DNA of 45,485 bases from Nitrospirota bacterium (GCA_016201865.1 JACQCA010000023.1:1-45485), one strand, 5' to 3'; positions 1 to 8,390 are shown, numbered from the stretch's first letter. The notes: generated by a model from the letters alone, not told the origin. Numbers and translations are program-made.

Positions 1-98
1 CCCACCTCCGCCACTCGCTTCACCGCCTGTTCCTTAAACGCCGCCGTGTACTCCTGCTTCGGAATCTTGATCATCTTCGCCTCCAAGGTTACGTCCAT
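1..98 (-). mobile_element. IS3-family transposase OrfA, N-terminal fragment (cut by window edge)
   Basis: The minus strand reads an open frame from an ATG at 98 off the left edge (32 codons visible). It contains KIPKQEYTAAFKEQAVKRV, the typical start of the helix-turn-helix domain of IS3/IS911-type OrfA transposases (pattern 'YTxEFKxQAVxLV'). No inverted repeat can be assigned in the short space visible, and whether the element is complete lies outside the window. It begins directly after the DUF2283 gene on the same strand. The family call rests on this short motif only. Confidence 0.6.
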
Positions 99-99
99 T

Positions 100-312
100 T
101 TACACTATCCTTGGAAGACGAAATTCGAGGGGAAGCTCAGCTTTAGTCAAAGCCATTAAGAAATCGCTTCCGTCGAGAATCTCTAACAGTACAGGCTTTC
201 TACTCTTGGTAAAGTGGATAATAATGGGTCCCGCCTCTTCTGCATAAGCAATTCGATTTTTCGACAATTCGATGAGCAGGATATCTGTCTTCCGATCATA
301 GTTAATCTTCAT
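100..312 (-). CDS. DUF2283 family small protein (putative antitoxin partner)
   Basis: A 70-residue protein opening with MKINYDRKTDILLIELS, the hallmark of DUF2283 (short beta-rich proteins of about 60-80 residues). No catalytic residues are evident. It overlaps the preceding DUF4258-like frame by 11 nt (302-312), so the two are probably translationally coupled. DUF4258/DUF2283 pairs are common and have the layout of type II toxin-antitoxin modules. Which partner is the toxin is not established by the sequence, and the antitoxin role is inferred from the pairing. Confidence 0.8.
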   Translation of the reverse strand: MKINYDRKTDILLIELSKNRIAYAEEAGPIIIHFTKSRKPVLLEILDGSDFLMALTKAELPLEFRLPRIV

Positions 313-556
313 ATCGTTCCCTCCGACCAGGGTAAAACGTTATAACCACGGCCTCTCCTGATTTCTCCTCAAAAATGACCCTAAGAACAAGTTCTGGGGT
401 AAGCCCCGTCTGGGCGATCTTCCTGCCTTTATGCCCGATTAAAACCTTGTCGGGAGATTCAATCGCTCTCCTAACCTGACCCTCTGTGATATTGACACCA
501 TGCTGATGTAAAATTCTAAACTTGAATCTCGCATGTTCTGAGAATACGATCTTGAT
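302..556 (-). CDS. DUF4258-like small protein without a canonical start codon
   Basis: The minus-strand frame encodes about 84 residues: IKIVFSEHARFKFRILHQHG, then VLIGHKGRKIA and VVITFYPGRRERYED before TAA. This matches the DUF4258 pattern (KIxxSxHAxxRxxxRGI ... V.TVY). No ATG, GTG or TTG occurs in frame at a sensible place. The expected first residue is an AUC at 556-554, preceded by a purine-rich AAGGGGGG about 7 nt upstream; an in-frame CTG lies further upstream. Either a rare start codon is used or the start has been mutated. It is followed with an 11-nt overlap by the DUF2283 gene, giving a toxin-antitoxin-like pair. Confidence 0.6.
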   Translation of the reverse strand: MKIVFSEHARFKFRILHQHGVNITEGQVRRAIESPDKVLIGHKGRKIAQTGLTPELVLRVIFEEKSGEAVVITFYPGRRERYED

Positions 557-582
557 TCCTAATCCCCCCTTAAGGAACAGAA

Positions 583-2043
583 TTAAATATTCGGCTTTCT
601 CTTATGCCACTCCGTCGCCTGCTCAAAGGCGTAGGCCGCGTGAAGGATGGTCTCTTCGGCGAAGGGACGGCCCATGATCTGCAGACCGATCGGCAGCCCC
701 GCCTTGGTGAAACCGCACGGCATCGAGAGCGCAGGAATGCCGGCGATGTTCACCGAGATCGTGAAAATGTCCGAGAGATACATCTGGAGCGGGTCCTGTG
801 TCTTCTCCCCGATTTTAAAAGCGGCCGTCGGAGCGGTCGGCGTCACGATCAAATCCACCTGTTTGAAGGCCTCATCGAAATCGCTTTTGATCAAGGTCCT
901 CACGCATTGCGCCTTCCGGTAATAGGCGTCGTAATAACCGGACGACAGGGCATAGGTCCCCAGCATGATCCGGCGCTTCACCTCGGGACCGAATCCGTCC
1001 TGACGGGTTTTCATGTACATCTCTAAGAGATCCTTTGTCGGTTTCGCCCGATGGCCGTACTTTACGCCGTCATAGCGGGCCAGGTTCGAGCTGGCCTCGG
1101 CCGTCGCAAGGATATAATAGGTTGCAATCGCATATTCCGTATGCGGAAGAAAAACGTCCTGGGTTTTGGCGCCGAGCTTTTCCATCACCCGAATCGCTTC
1201 TTTGACGGCGTGCAGCACCTCCGAGTCCATTCCGTCGATGAAATATTCCTTGGGAATCCCGATCCTCATCCCGGTTAGGTTTCGGTCCAGCGCTCGAGCA
1301 AAATCCGGAACTGGAATCTCGGCCGAGGTGGAGTCATACGAATCATGTCCGCTGATCGCGTTCATCATCAAGGCGCAGTCCGTTACGTTCTTTGCAATCG
1401 GACCGATCTGATCCAACGATGAGGCGAAGGCGACCAGACCGTACCGCGAGACCCGGCCATAGGTCGGCTTCAGTCCGACGACGCCGCACATCGCGGCCGG
1501 CTGGCGGATGGATCCCCCCGTGTCGGAACCCAGCGCGGATATACAAGCGTCCGCAGCAACGGCCGCGGCCGACCCTCCCGAGGACCCTCCGGGAATCCGG
1601 CTCACGTCCCAAGGATTGGCCGTCAGACCGAAGGCCGAATTCTCTGTGGAGGAGCCCATCGCAAACTCGTCCATATTCGTTTTCCCGATAAAAACCGCGC
1701 CCGCCTCATTCAACCGCCGAACAACCGTCGCATTGTAGGGCGGGATGAAATTTTCAAGGATCTTTGATGAACACGTGGTGCGAATCCCCTGTGTGCAGAG
1801 GTTGTCTTTCAAGGCGATCGGGATGCCCGTCAACGGATGGGCCGGCCGCCCGGATTGAAGCCATTGATCAGCCGCCTCGGCCTGGGCCATGGCCGCCTCC
1901 GGCGTCACAGTCGTGTAGGCATGGATCTTCGGCTCCACCGATTTGATTCGATCAAGAATCAAACGGGTCAACGCCCGGGAAGTCGTCTTATGGTTTTTCA
2001 GTTGCCCATGAAGCTCATGGATAGTGAGTTGAGTCGGGTCCAC
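583..2043 (-). CDS. gatA: Aspartyl/glutamyl-tRNA(Asn/Gln) amidotransferase subunit A
   Basis: A 486-residue amidase-signature enzyme that hydrolyses glutamine and passes ammonia to GatB for transamidation of mischarged Glu-tRNA(Gln)/Asp-tRNA(Asn). The catalytic Ser-cis-Ser-Lys triad is visible as K79 (GIPIALKDN), S154 ([13 protein letters not shown]) and S178 ([12 protein letters not shown]). Length is normal for GatA. The start is GTG at 2043, 7 nt after the panD stop. It is the third gene of a gatC-panD-gatA run; gatB is not in the window. The protein appears complete and unremarkable. Confidence 0.97.
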   Translation of the reverse strand: MDPTQLTIHELHGQLKNHKTTSRALTRLILDRIKSVEPKIHAYTTVTPEAAMAQAEAADQWLQSGRPAHPLTGIPIALKDNLCTQGIRTTCSSKILENFIPPYNATVVRRLNEAGAVFIGKTNMDEFAMGSSTENSAFGLTANPWDVSRIPGGSSGGSAAAVAADACISALGSDTGGSIRQPAAMCGVVGLKPTYGRVSRYGLVAFASSLDQIGPIAKNVTDCALMMNAISGHDSYDSTSAEIPVPDFARALDRNLTGMRIGIPKEYFIDGMDSEVLHAVKEAIRVMEKLGAKTQDVFLPHTEYAIATYYILATAEASSNLARYDGVKYGHRAKPTKDLLEMYMKTRQDGFGPEVKRRIMLGTYALSSGYYDAYYRKAQCVRTLIKSDFDEAFKQVDLIVTPTAPTAAFKIGEKTQDPLQMYLSDIFTISVNIAGIPALSMPCGFTKAGLPIGLQIMGRPFAEETILHAAYAFEQATEWHKRKPNI

Positions 2044-2050
2044 GACACCC

Positions 2051-2407
2051 CTACTTTTGGATCAGCCTGTTTTTGTCGTCCACTTTGATGATCGTCGGTT
2101 TATAGGTCTTGAGCTCCTGCTCGTTGAAATATTCATAACAGAAGATCACGACACGATCGCCGGTCACCCCTTTTCGCGCCGTCGGGCCGTTCAGGCAGAT
2201 CACTCCGCTGCCGCGCTTGCCGGAAGGAATGACGTAGGTTTCAAAGCGTTCCCCGTTGTTGATGTTGGAAACCATCACCTGCTCGTACGGCAGGATGCCA
2301 GCCGCCTCTAACAGATTCTCGTCCACCGTCAAGCTCCCGTCGTAGTCCAGATTGGCGTCCGTCACAGTGGCACGGTGGATCTTTGAACGCAGCATCAATC
2401 GCAGCAT
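2051..2407 (-). CDS. panD: Aspartate 1-decarboxylase
   Basis: 118 residues, the usual length. It is a pyruvoyl-dependent decarboxylase making beta-alanine for pantothenate/CoA. The self-processing site is Gly24-Ser25 in [11 protein letters not shown]; Ser25 becomes the pyruvoyl group. The family block [20 protein letters not shown] is also present. The ATG lies 2 nt after the gatC stop and the gene ends 7 nt before gatA, so it is co-transcribed with the amidotransferase genes. A pantothenate gene between gatC and gatA is a metabolically unrelated insertion into the operon. Confidence 0.96.
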   Translation of the reverse strand: MLRLMLRSKIHRATVTDANLDYDGSLTVDENLLEAAGILPYEQVMVSNINNGERFETYVIPSGKRGSGVICLNGPTARKGVTGDRVVIFCYEYFNEQELKTYKPTIIKVDDKNRLIQK

Positions 2408-2409
2408 CG

Positions 2410-2706
2410 TTATTCTCTCTCCTCGATAATTTTGGGCACGCGGAAGTGGTTGTTCTCACGATCCGGCGCGTTCGCCAGTACGTCCGCCGGCGGCAGACTC
2501 TCCCGGACCACGTCATCCCGAAATATGTTACTCAGGTCCAGCACATGCGACGTCGGCTCGACCTTCGAGGTGTCCAGCTCGTTAAGCTTTCCGACGTAGG
2601 TCAGGATCTCGGAGAGCTGACGGCTGAAGGCCTCCTTCTCCTCCTCGCTCACGGCCAGCCGCGCCAGCTTTGCCACATGCTCCACTTCTTCTTTACTGAG
2701 TTTCAT
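2410..2706 (-). CDS. gatC: Aspartyl/glutamyl-tRNA(Asn/Gln) amidotransferase subunit C
   Basis: A 98-residue GatC, the belt-like subunit that stabilises GatA-GatB. It opens with [20 protein letters not shown] and ends with the family's typical '[11 protein letters not shown]' tail. A good ribosome-binding site (AGAGGAG) precedes the ATG at 2706. It leads the gatC-panD-gatA unit. The first 18 codons exist a second time at 3589-3642, on the far side of a nucleotidyltransferase gene pair. Confidence 0.95.
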   Translation of the reverse strand: MKLSKEEVEHVAKLARLAVSEEEKEAFSRQLSEILTYVGKLNELDTSKVEPTSHVLDLSNIFRDDVVRESLPPADVLANAPDRENNHFRVPKIIEERE

Positions 2707-2725
2707 GAATCTCCTCTGTCACAGC

Positions 2726-3280
2726 TCATAAGCTCAAAACATATTCCAATTCTTTTGATACCCCGATATGCTTCGCCCATCGTTGGAGATATCTACGGTC
2801 AAGGATTTTTCCCGAACGCTCAAGAACCGTGAGCGCATCTTCGAAATCCCGCGGACGTCCGACCTTAAGTTTCTGGATAACAAGATCCTCCGGCGATATG
2901 AACCAACAATATTGTTTTCCTATCTGCTTACGCCGTTTCCTCAGCAACGCTTGCCGGTCATGATCGTCACGGGGCCTAAGGAAATCAATGGCCACGCCTT
3001 TGAACTGCAGACGGAGTTGGGTCCCTTTCAGCATCGGATTCCACTTCGCCCACGCTTTATCTGCCTTAATAGCCATCCCAGCAAATCTGTCAGGGACCCG
3101 CGCAAGTTCCGCTTCGTTCAGCATCACCAGGAAATCAAGATCCTTCGTTGCTCTTGGACGACCCCACACCGATAGGGCCCATGCACCGATCAGTGCGTAC
3201 GTTACTCGCTCATGTCGCAAGTGCCCGACCACCCGCGCCAAAACCTTGAGAAGGCTTTCATCGGAAGAAGCGCGCACGTT
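2726..3280 (-). CDS. AbiEii/DUF6036-like nucleotidyltransferase
   Basis: A nucleotidyltransferase-fold protein of about 184 residues. The core motif is YALIGAWALSVWG-RPRATKDLDFLV, with the G-A/W-A-L helix and a DLD metal-binding pair as in AbiEii-type toxins and antibiotic-type nucleotidyltransferases. Downstream are FKGVAIDFLRP and SPEDLVIQKLKVGRPRDFEDA, a block conserved in this family. The frame is open up to 3364, but a GTG at 3280, just before RASSDESLLKVLARVV, fits the end of the preceding gene (23-nt overlap) and is preferred. The target (tRNA, protein or antibiotic) cannot be told from the sequence. It looks like accessory, possibly toxin-antitoxin, DNA placed beside gatC. Confidence 0.75.
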   Translation of the reverse strand, partial: NVRASSDESLLKVLARVVGHLRHERVTYALIGAWALSVWGRPRATKDLDFLVMLNEAELARVPDRFAGMAIKADKAWAKWNPMLKGTQLRLQFKGVAIDFLRPRDDHDRQALLRKRRKQIGKQYCWFISPEDLVIQKLKVGRPRDFEDALTVLERSGKILDRRYLQRWAKHIGVSKELEYVLSL

Positions 3281-3557
3281 CTTTTTTCCAAAGAGCCATC
3301 CGTTGTGCGTCCATTCGTGATGCGCGCGCCAGAATCTCCTGCATCCGCTTCCGAATAGTTTCAATATCGGTTTTCTGTCGGGCGGCCTGGGCCTCTTGTT
3401 TCAATGATTGAAGCGCGATCTCGGATAATGCCGCCGTCTCCCGGACCCCCGCCTCCACCGTTCGCGGCCAGCAAGATCCCCGTAGCTCCGATTTCACCTG
3501 TCCCAACTTTCGGAGCCACAAAGGAATCGCCCTACGTTGCTTGTTTTGCTTCGTCAT
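3258..3557 (-). CDS. Small charged helical protein, partner of the nucleotidyltransferase
   Basis: 99 residues, rich in Arg/Lys/Gln and Ala. A predicted helical C-terminal half contains DIETIRKRMQEILARASRMD. No recognised domain. It ends 23 nt inside the downstream nucleotidyltransferase frame, which suggests translational coupling and a two-gene module, perhaps an antitoxin. No clear Shine-Dalgarno precedes the ATG at 3557. The gene starts just after a gatC 5' remnant, so the junction of the acquired segment must lie close to here. Function unknown. Confidence 0.5.
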   Translation of the reverse strand: MTKQNKQRRAIPLWLRKLGQVKSELRGSCWPRTVEAGVRETAALSEIALQSLKQEAQAARQKTDIETIRKRMQEILARASRMDAQRMALWKKERARFFR

Positions 3558-3588
3558 ATCTATACCAATCTACTTCCGCCACCGTGAA

Positions 3589-3642
3589 GGCCAGCCGCGC
3601 CAGCTTCGCCACATGCCCCACTTCTTCCTTAGAAAGTTTCCT
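3589..3642 (-). pseudogene. gatC 5' fragment (18 codons)
   Basis: The minus strand encodes [18 protein letters not shown], matching the first 18 residues of GatC at 2706-2653 with two amino-acid differences (codon 1 and E9G). At DNA level 47 of 54 positions agree by my hand count. The ATG start has become AGG and similarity stops abruptly after the LA codons, so this is a remnant. It marks the outer edge of an insertion or duplication that placed the nucleotidyltransferase pair upstream of the intact gatC. Confidence 0.75.
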
Positions 3643-3685
3643 GATTTTCAACCTCACTTCATGGAAAAAGCAATACAGAAGATTG

Positions 3686-3988
3686 TTACTGTTTCCACAC
3701 CCCTTTTATTATTTCCTGTAACTCTCTTAATGCCTCGGTGTTAATTTCTACCTTCTCACCTTCTATAATGAATGCGCTTGTTCTCAACTTATTGAAAATG
3801 AGATCCCACTTGAGCCGGTCTCGACCAATAAACCTGATCGCAAATGGCACAAGCTCCCAAGCTGGATCAACAATGCGTTCTTTGTATTTCTTTTCATCAC
3901 GCAGTGTATCTGCTCCCTCAATCTTTATCTTCTCAAGAGACTTCTTGATGACAGGAGTTATTACATCAAGACTCTTAAAAAGATCCAT
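3686..3988 (-). CDS. Unknown 100-residue protein, paralogue of the C-terminal domain of the next gene
   Basis: Not recognised. It aligns end to end with the last 90 or so residues of the 224-residue protein at 4052-4726. Shared blocks are DEKKYKERIVDPAWEL versus DEKQYKRNVVNTAWEL, and LKWDLIFNKLRTSAF versus VKWDSLFARLREEAF. The domain therefore exists both alone and fused. The DNA is markedly AT-rich compared with the neighbouring core genes, suggesting horizontal acquisition. It follows the 224-residue gene by 63 nt on the same strand. No signal peptide or membrane segment. Confidence 0.65.
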   Translation of the reverse strand: MDLFKSLDVITPVIKKSLEKIKIEGADTLRDEKKYKERIVDPAWELVPFAIRFIGRDRLKWDLIFNKLRTSAFIIEGEKVEINTEALRELQEIIKGVWKQ

Positions 3989-4051
3989 CTGTGTATCTCC
4001 TTGAAGTTGGTTACTTTACGGTTTGCTTGACTTCAACATCAAGTAGTTCCA

Positions 4052-4726
4052 TCATAATAAATGGTATTTTTTATAGACATGCGTATTAGCACTTACCTTA
4101 TTGTCGGTTATTGAAAAGGCCTCTTCTCTTAATCTTGCAAATAATGAGTCCCACTTCACCTTTTCCCTGCCCAATAGCTTATCCGTAAATGGCAGAAGCT
4201 CCCATGCGGTGTTTACGACATTGCGCTTATATTGCTTTTCGTCAGTAATGCTTGTTGCATCCTCAAACTTAGTGTTGATAAGATACCTTTCTATATACGG
4301 ATCTATATACGGAGCCAATCGTTCAATTATGAATTCCTTCTCCCTTTCCTTTTGTCTTATAGCGGTTGGATTTGTTACTGAAATACCGTCCTTTGATGAG
4401 TACAGAATTTCGTCGCCTCTCTGAACTCTGACTATTTTATGTATTATTTTCTTGAAAATGAAGCCTGATTTATGTTCTTCAACAACAACGTTGTCGTACC
4501 TTTCTAAAGTTTTAAATATTTCCTTTTGTACCGACTGATTAAATATGCCTTTTTGTTCATATTCCAAATTAAGAGTCAAATCATGTTCTAACGTACCATC
4601 TGCAGACGAAGCAGAATCAAAACCATATTTAACTCGAACCACCCAGTTGTCAACCGCAAGATTAAAACTGAGCCATCTTGTACGGCACGTCACAACTTGT
4701 GCTTCAAATGTTCGAATAAGCGACAT
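4052..4726 (-). CDS. Unknown two-domain protein next to a minimal nucleotidyltransferase
   Basis: 224 residues. The N-terminal half (about 1-125) is beta-rich with alternating charged and hydrophobic residues. The C-terminal half (about 130-215) is homologous to the stand-alone 100-residue protein downstream. No HEPN motif (R-x4-6-H) can be found, so it is not an obvious HEPN partner even though it starts only 6 nt after the MNT-type nucleotidyltransferase. The DNA is AT-rich. The arrangement suggests an acquired MNT + unknown + unknown operon. Function cannot be inferred safely; a defence or toxin-antitoxin role is a guess from context. Confidence 0.65.
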   Translation of the reverse strand: MSLIRTFEAQVVTCRTRWLSFNLAVDNWVVRVKYGFDSASSADGTLEHDLTLNLEYEQKGIFNQSVQKEIFKTLERYDNVVVEEHKSGFIFKKIIHKIVRVQRGDEILYSSKDGISVTNPTAIRQKEREKEFIIERLAPYIDPYIERYLINTKFEDATSITDEKQYKRNVVNTAWELLPFTDKLLGREKVKWDSLFARLREEAFSITDNKVSANTHVYKKYHLL

Positions 4727-4732
4727 AGGCTT

Positions 4733-5062
4733 TCAAACTACAATTCCTTCTTCTTCCACCGCTTCTAAAAACTGTGACCGGATCGCCTTGAGTTGCTCCA
4801 GATGCTGTTGGCTGATCACTTGGATCGACAGGACTAGACCGTGTTCCAATTCAAGAGAATAGCCGATTTCACGAATGAGATCACCCAGCTTCCAATTCTC
4901 GGATCGAATGACCACTAAGATGTCGATATCCGATTCTTTTCCGGCATCGCCACGAGCTTTGGAACCGAAGAGGATCAAACACACCAATTCTTTAGGATAT
5001 TGTTGCTCTATGCTCTTCTTAAATGCCACAACAACTTGTTTCTCTTTAACGGTCAGCTTCAT
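4733..5062 (-). CDS. Minimal nucleotidyltransferase (MNT domain)
   Basis: 109 residues. The Pol-beta superfamily core is LILFGSKARGDAGKESDIDILVV, with the GS(x)10DxD metal-binding motif intact. This size is typical of MntA-type antitoxins, which AMPylate a HEPN toxin, and of other minimal nucleotidyltransferases. Its ATG overlaps the glmS stop by one base (TAATG), so it is translated as part of the glmUS transcript. The following gene is not a recognisable HEPN protein, leaving its partner open. Confidence 0.8.
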   Translation of the reverse strand: MKLTVKEKQVVVAFKKSIEQQYPKELVCLILFGSKARGDAGKESDIDILVVIRSENWKLGDLIREIGYSLELEHGLVLSIQVISQQHLEQLKAIRSQFLEAVEEEGIVV

Positions 5063-6853
5063 TATTCCACCGTCACGCTCTTGGCCAGGTTCCGGGGCTG
5101 GTCCACGTCGCAGCCCCGGAGGACGGCGATGTGATAGGCCAGCAGTTGCATCGGGATCGAAAGCACGATCGGCATCAGCAAGGGAGGCGCGGACGGAACC
5201 CGGATGACATGATCCGTCTTCGTCCCGATCCCGCGGTCTCCTTCCGTCGCCACCGCGATGATGATTCCGCCCCGGGCCTTCACCTCCATCACGTTGCTGA
5301 TCACCTTTTCGTAAACCCCGTCCTTCGGCGCCAGCACCACGACCGGCATATTCTCGTCAATCAAGGCGATCGGGCCGTGTTTCATCTCGCCGGCCGGGTA
5401 GCCTTCGGCATGGATATAGGACAGCTCTTTTAATTTCAACGCGCCTTCCAGTGCGATCGGATAATTGATTCCACGGCCGAGATACAGAAAGTCCCGGTGT
5501 TTAAAAAAATGACGGGCCAGTTCCAGCGTCGCCGGGTCCTGTTTCAACGTCTCCTCGATCAGACGCGGAAGGTGATGCAGGTCTTCCAAGAGCTTGGTCG
5601 CGCGGGAGGGGCTCAAAACCTTCCGCGCAGTTCCAAGATAGAAGGCCAGCAGATAGAGCGCCGTCAACTGGGCCGTAAAGGTTTTGGTGGCCGCCACGCC
5701 GATTTCGGGACCGGCGTGAGTATAGAACACGCCGTGGGACTCCCGGGCCATCGTGCTTCCGACCACATTGCAGACCGAGAGGACCCGCGCGCCCTTGCCC
5801 TTGGCCTCCTTGACGGCCGCCAGTGTATCGGCGGTTTCGCCCGATTGAGAGATCGCGACCAGCAAAGACTGACGATCCAGAATCGGGTTCCGGTACCGGA
5901 ATTCCGAACCGATGTCCACCTCGACCGGGCGCGGCATGCCACGAGGTCCCGCAGGCGACGAGCGATATTTTGCGCAGATCGTCCACCTCCGCCGGCGTCA
6001 GGCCGAGATCGGGAAGAACCACCTCATCCTTCTCGAGAAAGACGCGGCTTCGGAACGTATCGAGAACGGCCTGAGGCTGCTCATGGATCTCCTTCAGCAT
6101 AAAGTGCTTGTAGCCGCCCCGCTCGGCCATGACCGGATTCCAGGAAACCGTCTCGATCCTTTTTTCCTTGGGCCGACCGGTCCTGTCCTTGACCGCGATT
6201 CCCTTCGGCGTTAGAATGGCCATCTCCCCGTCATCCAGAAAGAGAATATCCCGCGTATGGTTCAAGATCGCCGGAATATCCGAGGCCACAAAATACTGCC
6301 CGTCGGCCAGACCGGCCACCAGCGGACAGCCTTCCCGGGCCGCGATCAGAACATCGGGATCCTTTTCGGATAAGACACAGACAGCATACGTCCCGCGAAC
6401 CTCCTTCAAGGCCGAGCGGACGGCCTCCTCAAACGCTTCGCCGCGGCTCATCTGCCGATCAATCAGGTGAACGATCACCTCGGTGTCGGTTTCGGATTGA
6501 AATGTCCGGCCCTCCGACTGCAGCTCCTGCTTGAGCGCAAGATAGTTCTCGATAATGCCGTTGTGGACCAGAACCAGCGGTCCGACACGGTGGGGATGGG
6601 CATTTTCTTCAGACGGCCGGCCATGGGTGGCCCACCGCGTGTGGCCGATCCCGATTCGGCCGGACGGTCCGTTGCCGGCCAGCGCCGCTTCAAGATTGAT
6701 GAGCTTGCCGACCGAGCGCCGGACCTCGATACGGCCGTTCTGTAGATAGGCGATCCCGGCCGAATCATAACCCCGATATTCCAGACGTCGGAGCCCTTCA
6801 ATCAGTACGGGGACGACCTCTTTATTTCCGACATAACCGATGATTCCGCACAT
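5062..6853 (-). pseudogene. glmS: Glutamine-fructose-6-phosphate aminotransferase, disrupted by a frameshifting deletion
   Basis: GlmS makes glucosamine-6-phosphate, the first step to UDP-GlcNAc. The frame from ATG 6853 starts with MCGIIGYVG (catalytic Cys after Met removal) and reads correctly through the glutaminase domain to [11 protein letters not shown] at residues 298-308. It then loses frame and runs on as nonsense to 5501. The remaining isomerase part is intact in another frame from about 5931: [13 protein letters not shown], then [10 protein letters not shown], through to [11 protein letters not shown] at 5062. Compared with the E. coli enzyme about 13 codons are replaced by 4 nt, a net loss of about 35 nt in the first SIS domain. 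Either the strain has another GlmS or this is an assembly error. It is the second gene of a glmU-glmS unit. Confidence 0.9.
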
Positions 6854-6862
6854 GACGAGAAT

Positions 6863-8281
6863 TCAATCCTTCCCGGATTTAACGGTTTCCTTTTTACCCT
6901 TGCCCTTTGCCTTTTTCCTTCGCTTCGCCCAGTCCTTCTTGACTTCCTGTTTGGCGCGGCTCAGCGCAAGGGAATCCGGCGGAACGTCCTTCGTGATCGT
7001 GGATCCGGCCCCGATGACCGCGCCGCGGCCGATCCGGACCGGCGCGACGAACTGGGCATCGCTTCCGACAAAAACCTCATCCTCGATCACGGTTTGGTGC
7101 TTCCGAATACCGTCATAGTTGCACGTGATTGTCCCGGCGCCGATGTTCACCTCTTTGCCGATCACGGCATCGCCGAGGTAGGTGAGGTGGTTCGCCTTCG
7201 ATCCCTCGCCCAGCTCGGCCCTTTTCGTCTCTACAAAATTCCCGATCTTGGCGCCTTTGTGCAGCATCGTCCCGGGACGCAGACGCGCAAAGGGCCCGAC
7301 GGTCGCGCCGTCCTCAAGCACCGATTCGGCCAGCACGCAGGAATCGTTTACCGTCACGCCGGTTTCCAAACGGCAATTCGAAATTCGGGTGTGGGAACGG
7401 ATGACGCAGTCCTCCCCGATTCGGCTTGCGCCTTCCAAGCGGACATTCGGATAAATCAGGGTGTCCCGCCCGATCACGACATCGGCCTCGATCCAGATCG
7501 TGTCCGGGTCCAGGAGGGTCACCCCCTCCGTCATATGCCGTTCCGCAATCCGACGGTAAACGATTTTTTCGATCCGGACCAGATCGGCGCGGTTGTTGAT
7601 CCCGATGATTTCCTCAAGACAACCGACTTCCGCCGTGTTCAATTTCAGACCCTGCCGGACGGCCATCGTGACGATATCGGTGAGATAATATTCCTGTTGT
7701 GTATTATCGGCCTTCAATTCCCTCAACGCGCCGAACAAAAAGGCCGATTCCACGATGTAAAAGCCGGTGTTGATCTCCCGGACGGCCCGTTGGTGCGGCT
7801 GCGCGTCTTTCTCTTCCACAACCGCGATCACGCGGCCTTCCGAATCCCGGATCACACGGCCGTAACCGGATGGATCCGAAAGCGTTGCGGTCAGAAAGGT
7901 GAGGTCGGCTTCCTGCTTGCGATGCGTGTTGATCATCGACCGGATCGTTTCGACCGTGATCAACGGCACATCCGCGTTCAGGATCAGGATCGGCCCTCGG
8001 AAATCGGCCAAGGCCGGTTCGGTCTGAAGAACCGCGTGTCCCGTCCCCAACGGGCGGCCTTGATGGATGATCTCAACCGGCTGATCCGCCAAGATCGGTT
8101 TCACGGCTTCGGCTTGATGGGCCACCACAACGATGATACGGTCGGACGGCAATTTCCGTGCGGCGTCGATGGAGTATCGAATCATGGGCCGCCCGGCGAT
8201 CGGGTGCAGCACCTTGACCCGCTTCGACTGCATCCGCTTGCCCAAACCTGCGGCCAGAATCACGGTGGCGATCGTCGTCAT
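6863..8281 (-). CDS. glmU: Bifunctional UDP-GlcNAc pyrophosphorylase / GlcN-1-P acetyltransferase
   Basis: About 472 residues; the enzyme makes UDP-GlcNAc from glucosamine-1-phosphate. The N-terminal uridyltransferase shows VILAAGLGKRMQSKRVKVLH, a variant of the usual LAAGxGTRM loop with Lys for Thr. The C-terminal left-handed beta-helix shows the acetyltransferase block GNFVETKRAELGEG and NHLTYLGDAVIG, then NIGAGTITCNYDG. The frame is open to 8341, but the ATG at 8281 is preferred: it begins MTTIATVILAAG and has GGAG 9 nt upstream, whereas the longer frame runs through the -10 promoter element. The C-terminus is Lys-rich. glmS follows 9 nt later. A strong promoter lies at 8325-8353. Confidence 0.96.
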   Translation of the reverse strand: MTTIATVILAAGLGKRMQSKRVKVLHPIAGRPMIRYSIDAARKLPSDRIIVVVAHQAEAVKPILADQPVEIIHQGRPLGTGHAVLQTEPALADFRGPILILNADVPLITVETIRSMINTHRKQEADLTFLTATLSDPSGYGRVIRDSEGRVIAVVEEKDAQPHQRAVREINTGFYIVESAFLFGALRELKADNTQQEYYLTDIVTMAVRQGLKLNTAEVGCLEEIIGINNRADLVRIEKIVYRRIAERHMTEGVTLLDPDTIWIEADVVIGRDTLIYPNVRLEGASRIGEDCVIRSHTRISNCRLETGVTVNDSCVLAESVLEDGATVGPFARLRPGTMLHKGAKIGNFVETKRAELGEGSKANHLTYLGDAVIGKEVNIGAGTITCNYDGIRKHQTVIEDEVFVGSDAQFVAPVRIGRGAVIGAGSTITKDVPPDSLALSRAKQEVKKDWAKRRKKAKGKGKKETVKSGKD

Positions 8282-8324
8282 TATTGCCGTCTCCCGACCT
8301 GAATCCACATAAAAAGAATGCTTA

Positions 8325-8353
8325 ATCATACTCATTTTCATTTATTCTTGCAA
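8325..8353 (-). promoter_or_regulatory. Sigma-70 promoter for glmU-glmS
   Basis: The minus strand has TTGCAA at 8353-8348, a 17-nt spacer, and TATGAT at 8330-8325. Spacing is optimal and five of six -10 bases match consensus. Transcription would start near 8318, about 37 nt ahead of the glmU ATG at 8281. Confidence 0.7.
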
Positions 8354-8361
8354 CTCTTTGT

Positions 8362-8390
8362 TTGCATTCTTTTATCGGTTTCAGTATGAT
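8362..8390 (+). promoter_or_regulatory. Sigma-70 promoter for the YhaN-like ATPase
   Basis: The plus strand has TTGCAT at 8362-8367, a 17-nt spacer, and TATGAT at 8385-8390. Transcription would start near 8397, with the AAAGGAG ribosome-binding site at 8411-8417. Its -35 element is only 8 nt from the -35 of the divergent glmU promoter, and the two share nearly the same hexamers. Confidence 0.7.

Noticed and set aside
5062-5937. Stand-alone SIS-domain isomerase starting at ATG 5937
   Set aside because: The ATG is created by the deletion junction, and the protein is simply the second half of GlmS without its own ribosome-binding site.
7094-8302. Long open frame of 402 codons on the plus strand
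   Set aside because: It lies entirely antisense to glmU, has no family motifs and is rich in Asp/Arg/His/Gly as expected from the antisense of a GC-rich gene.
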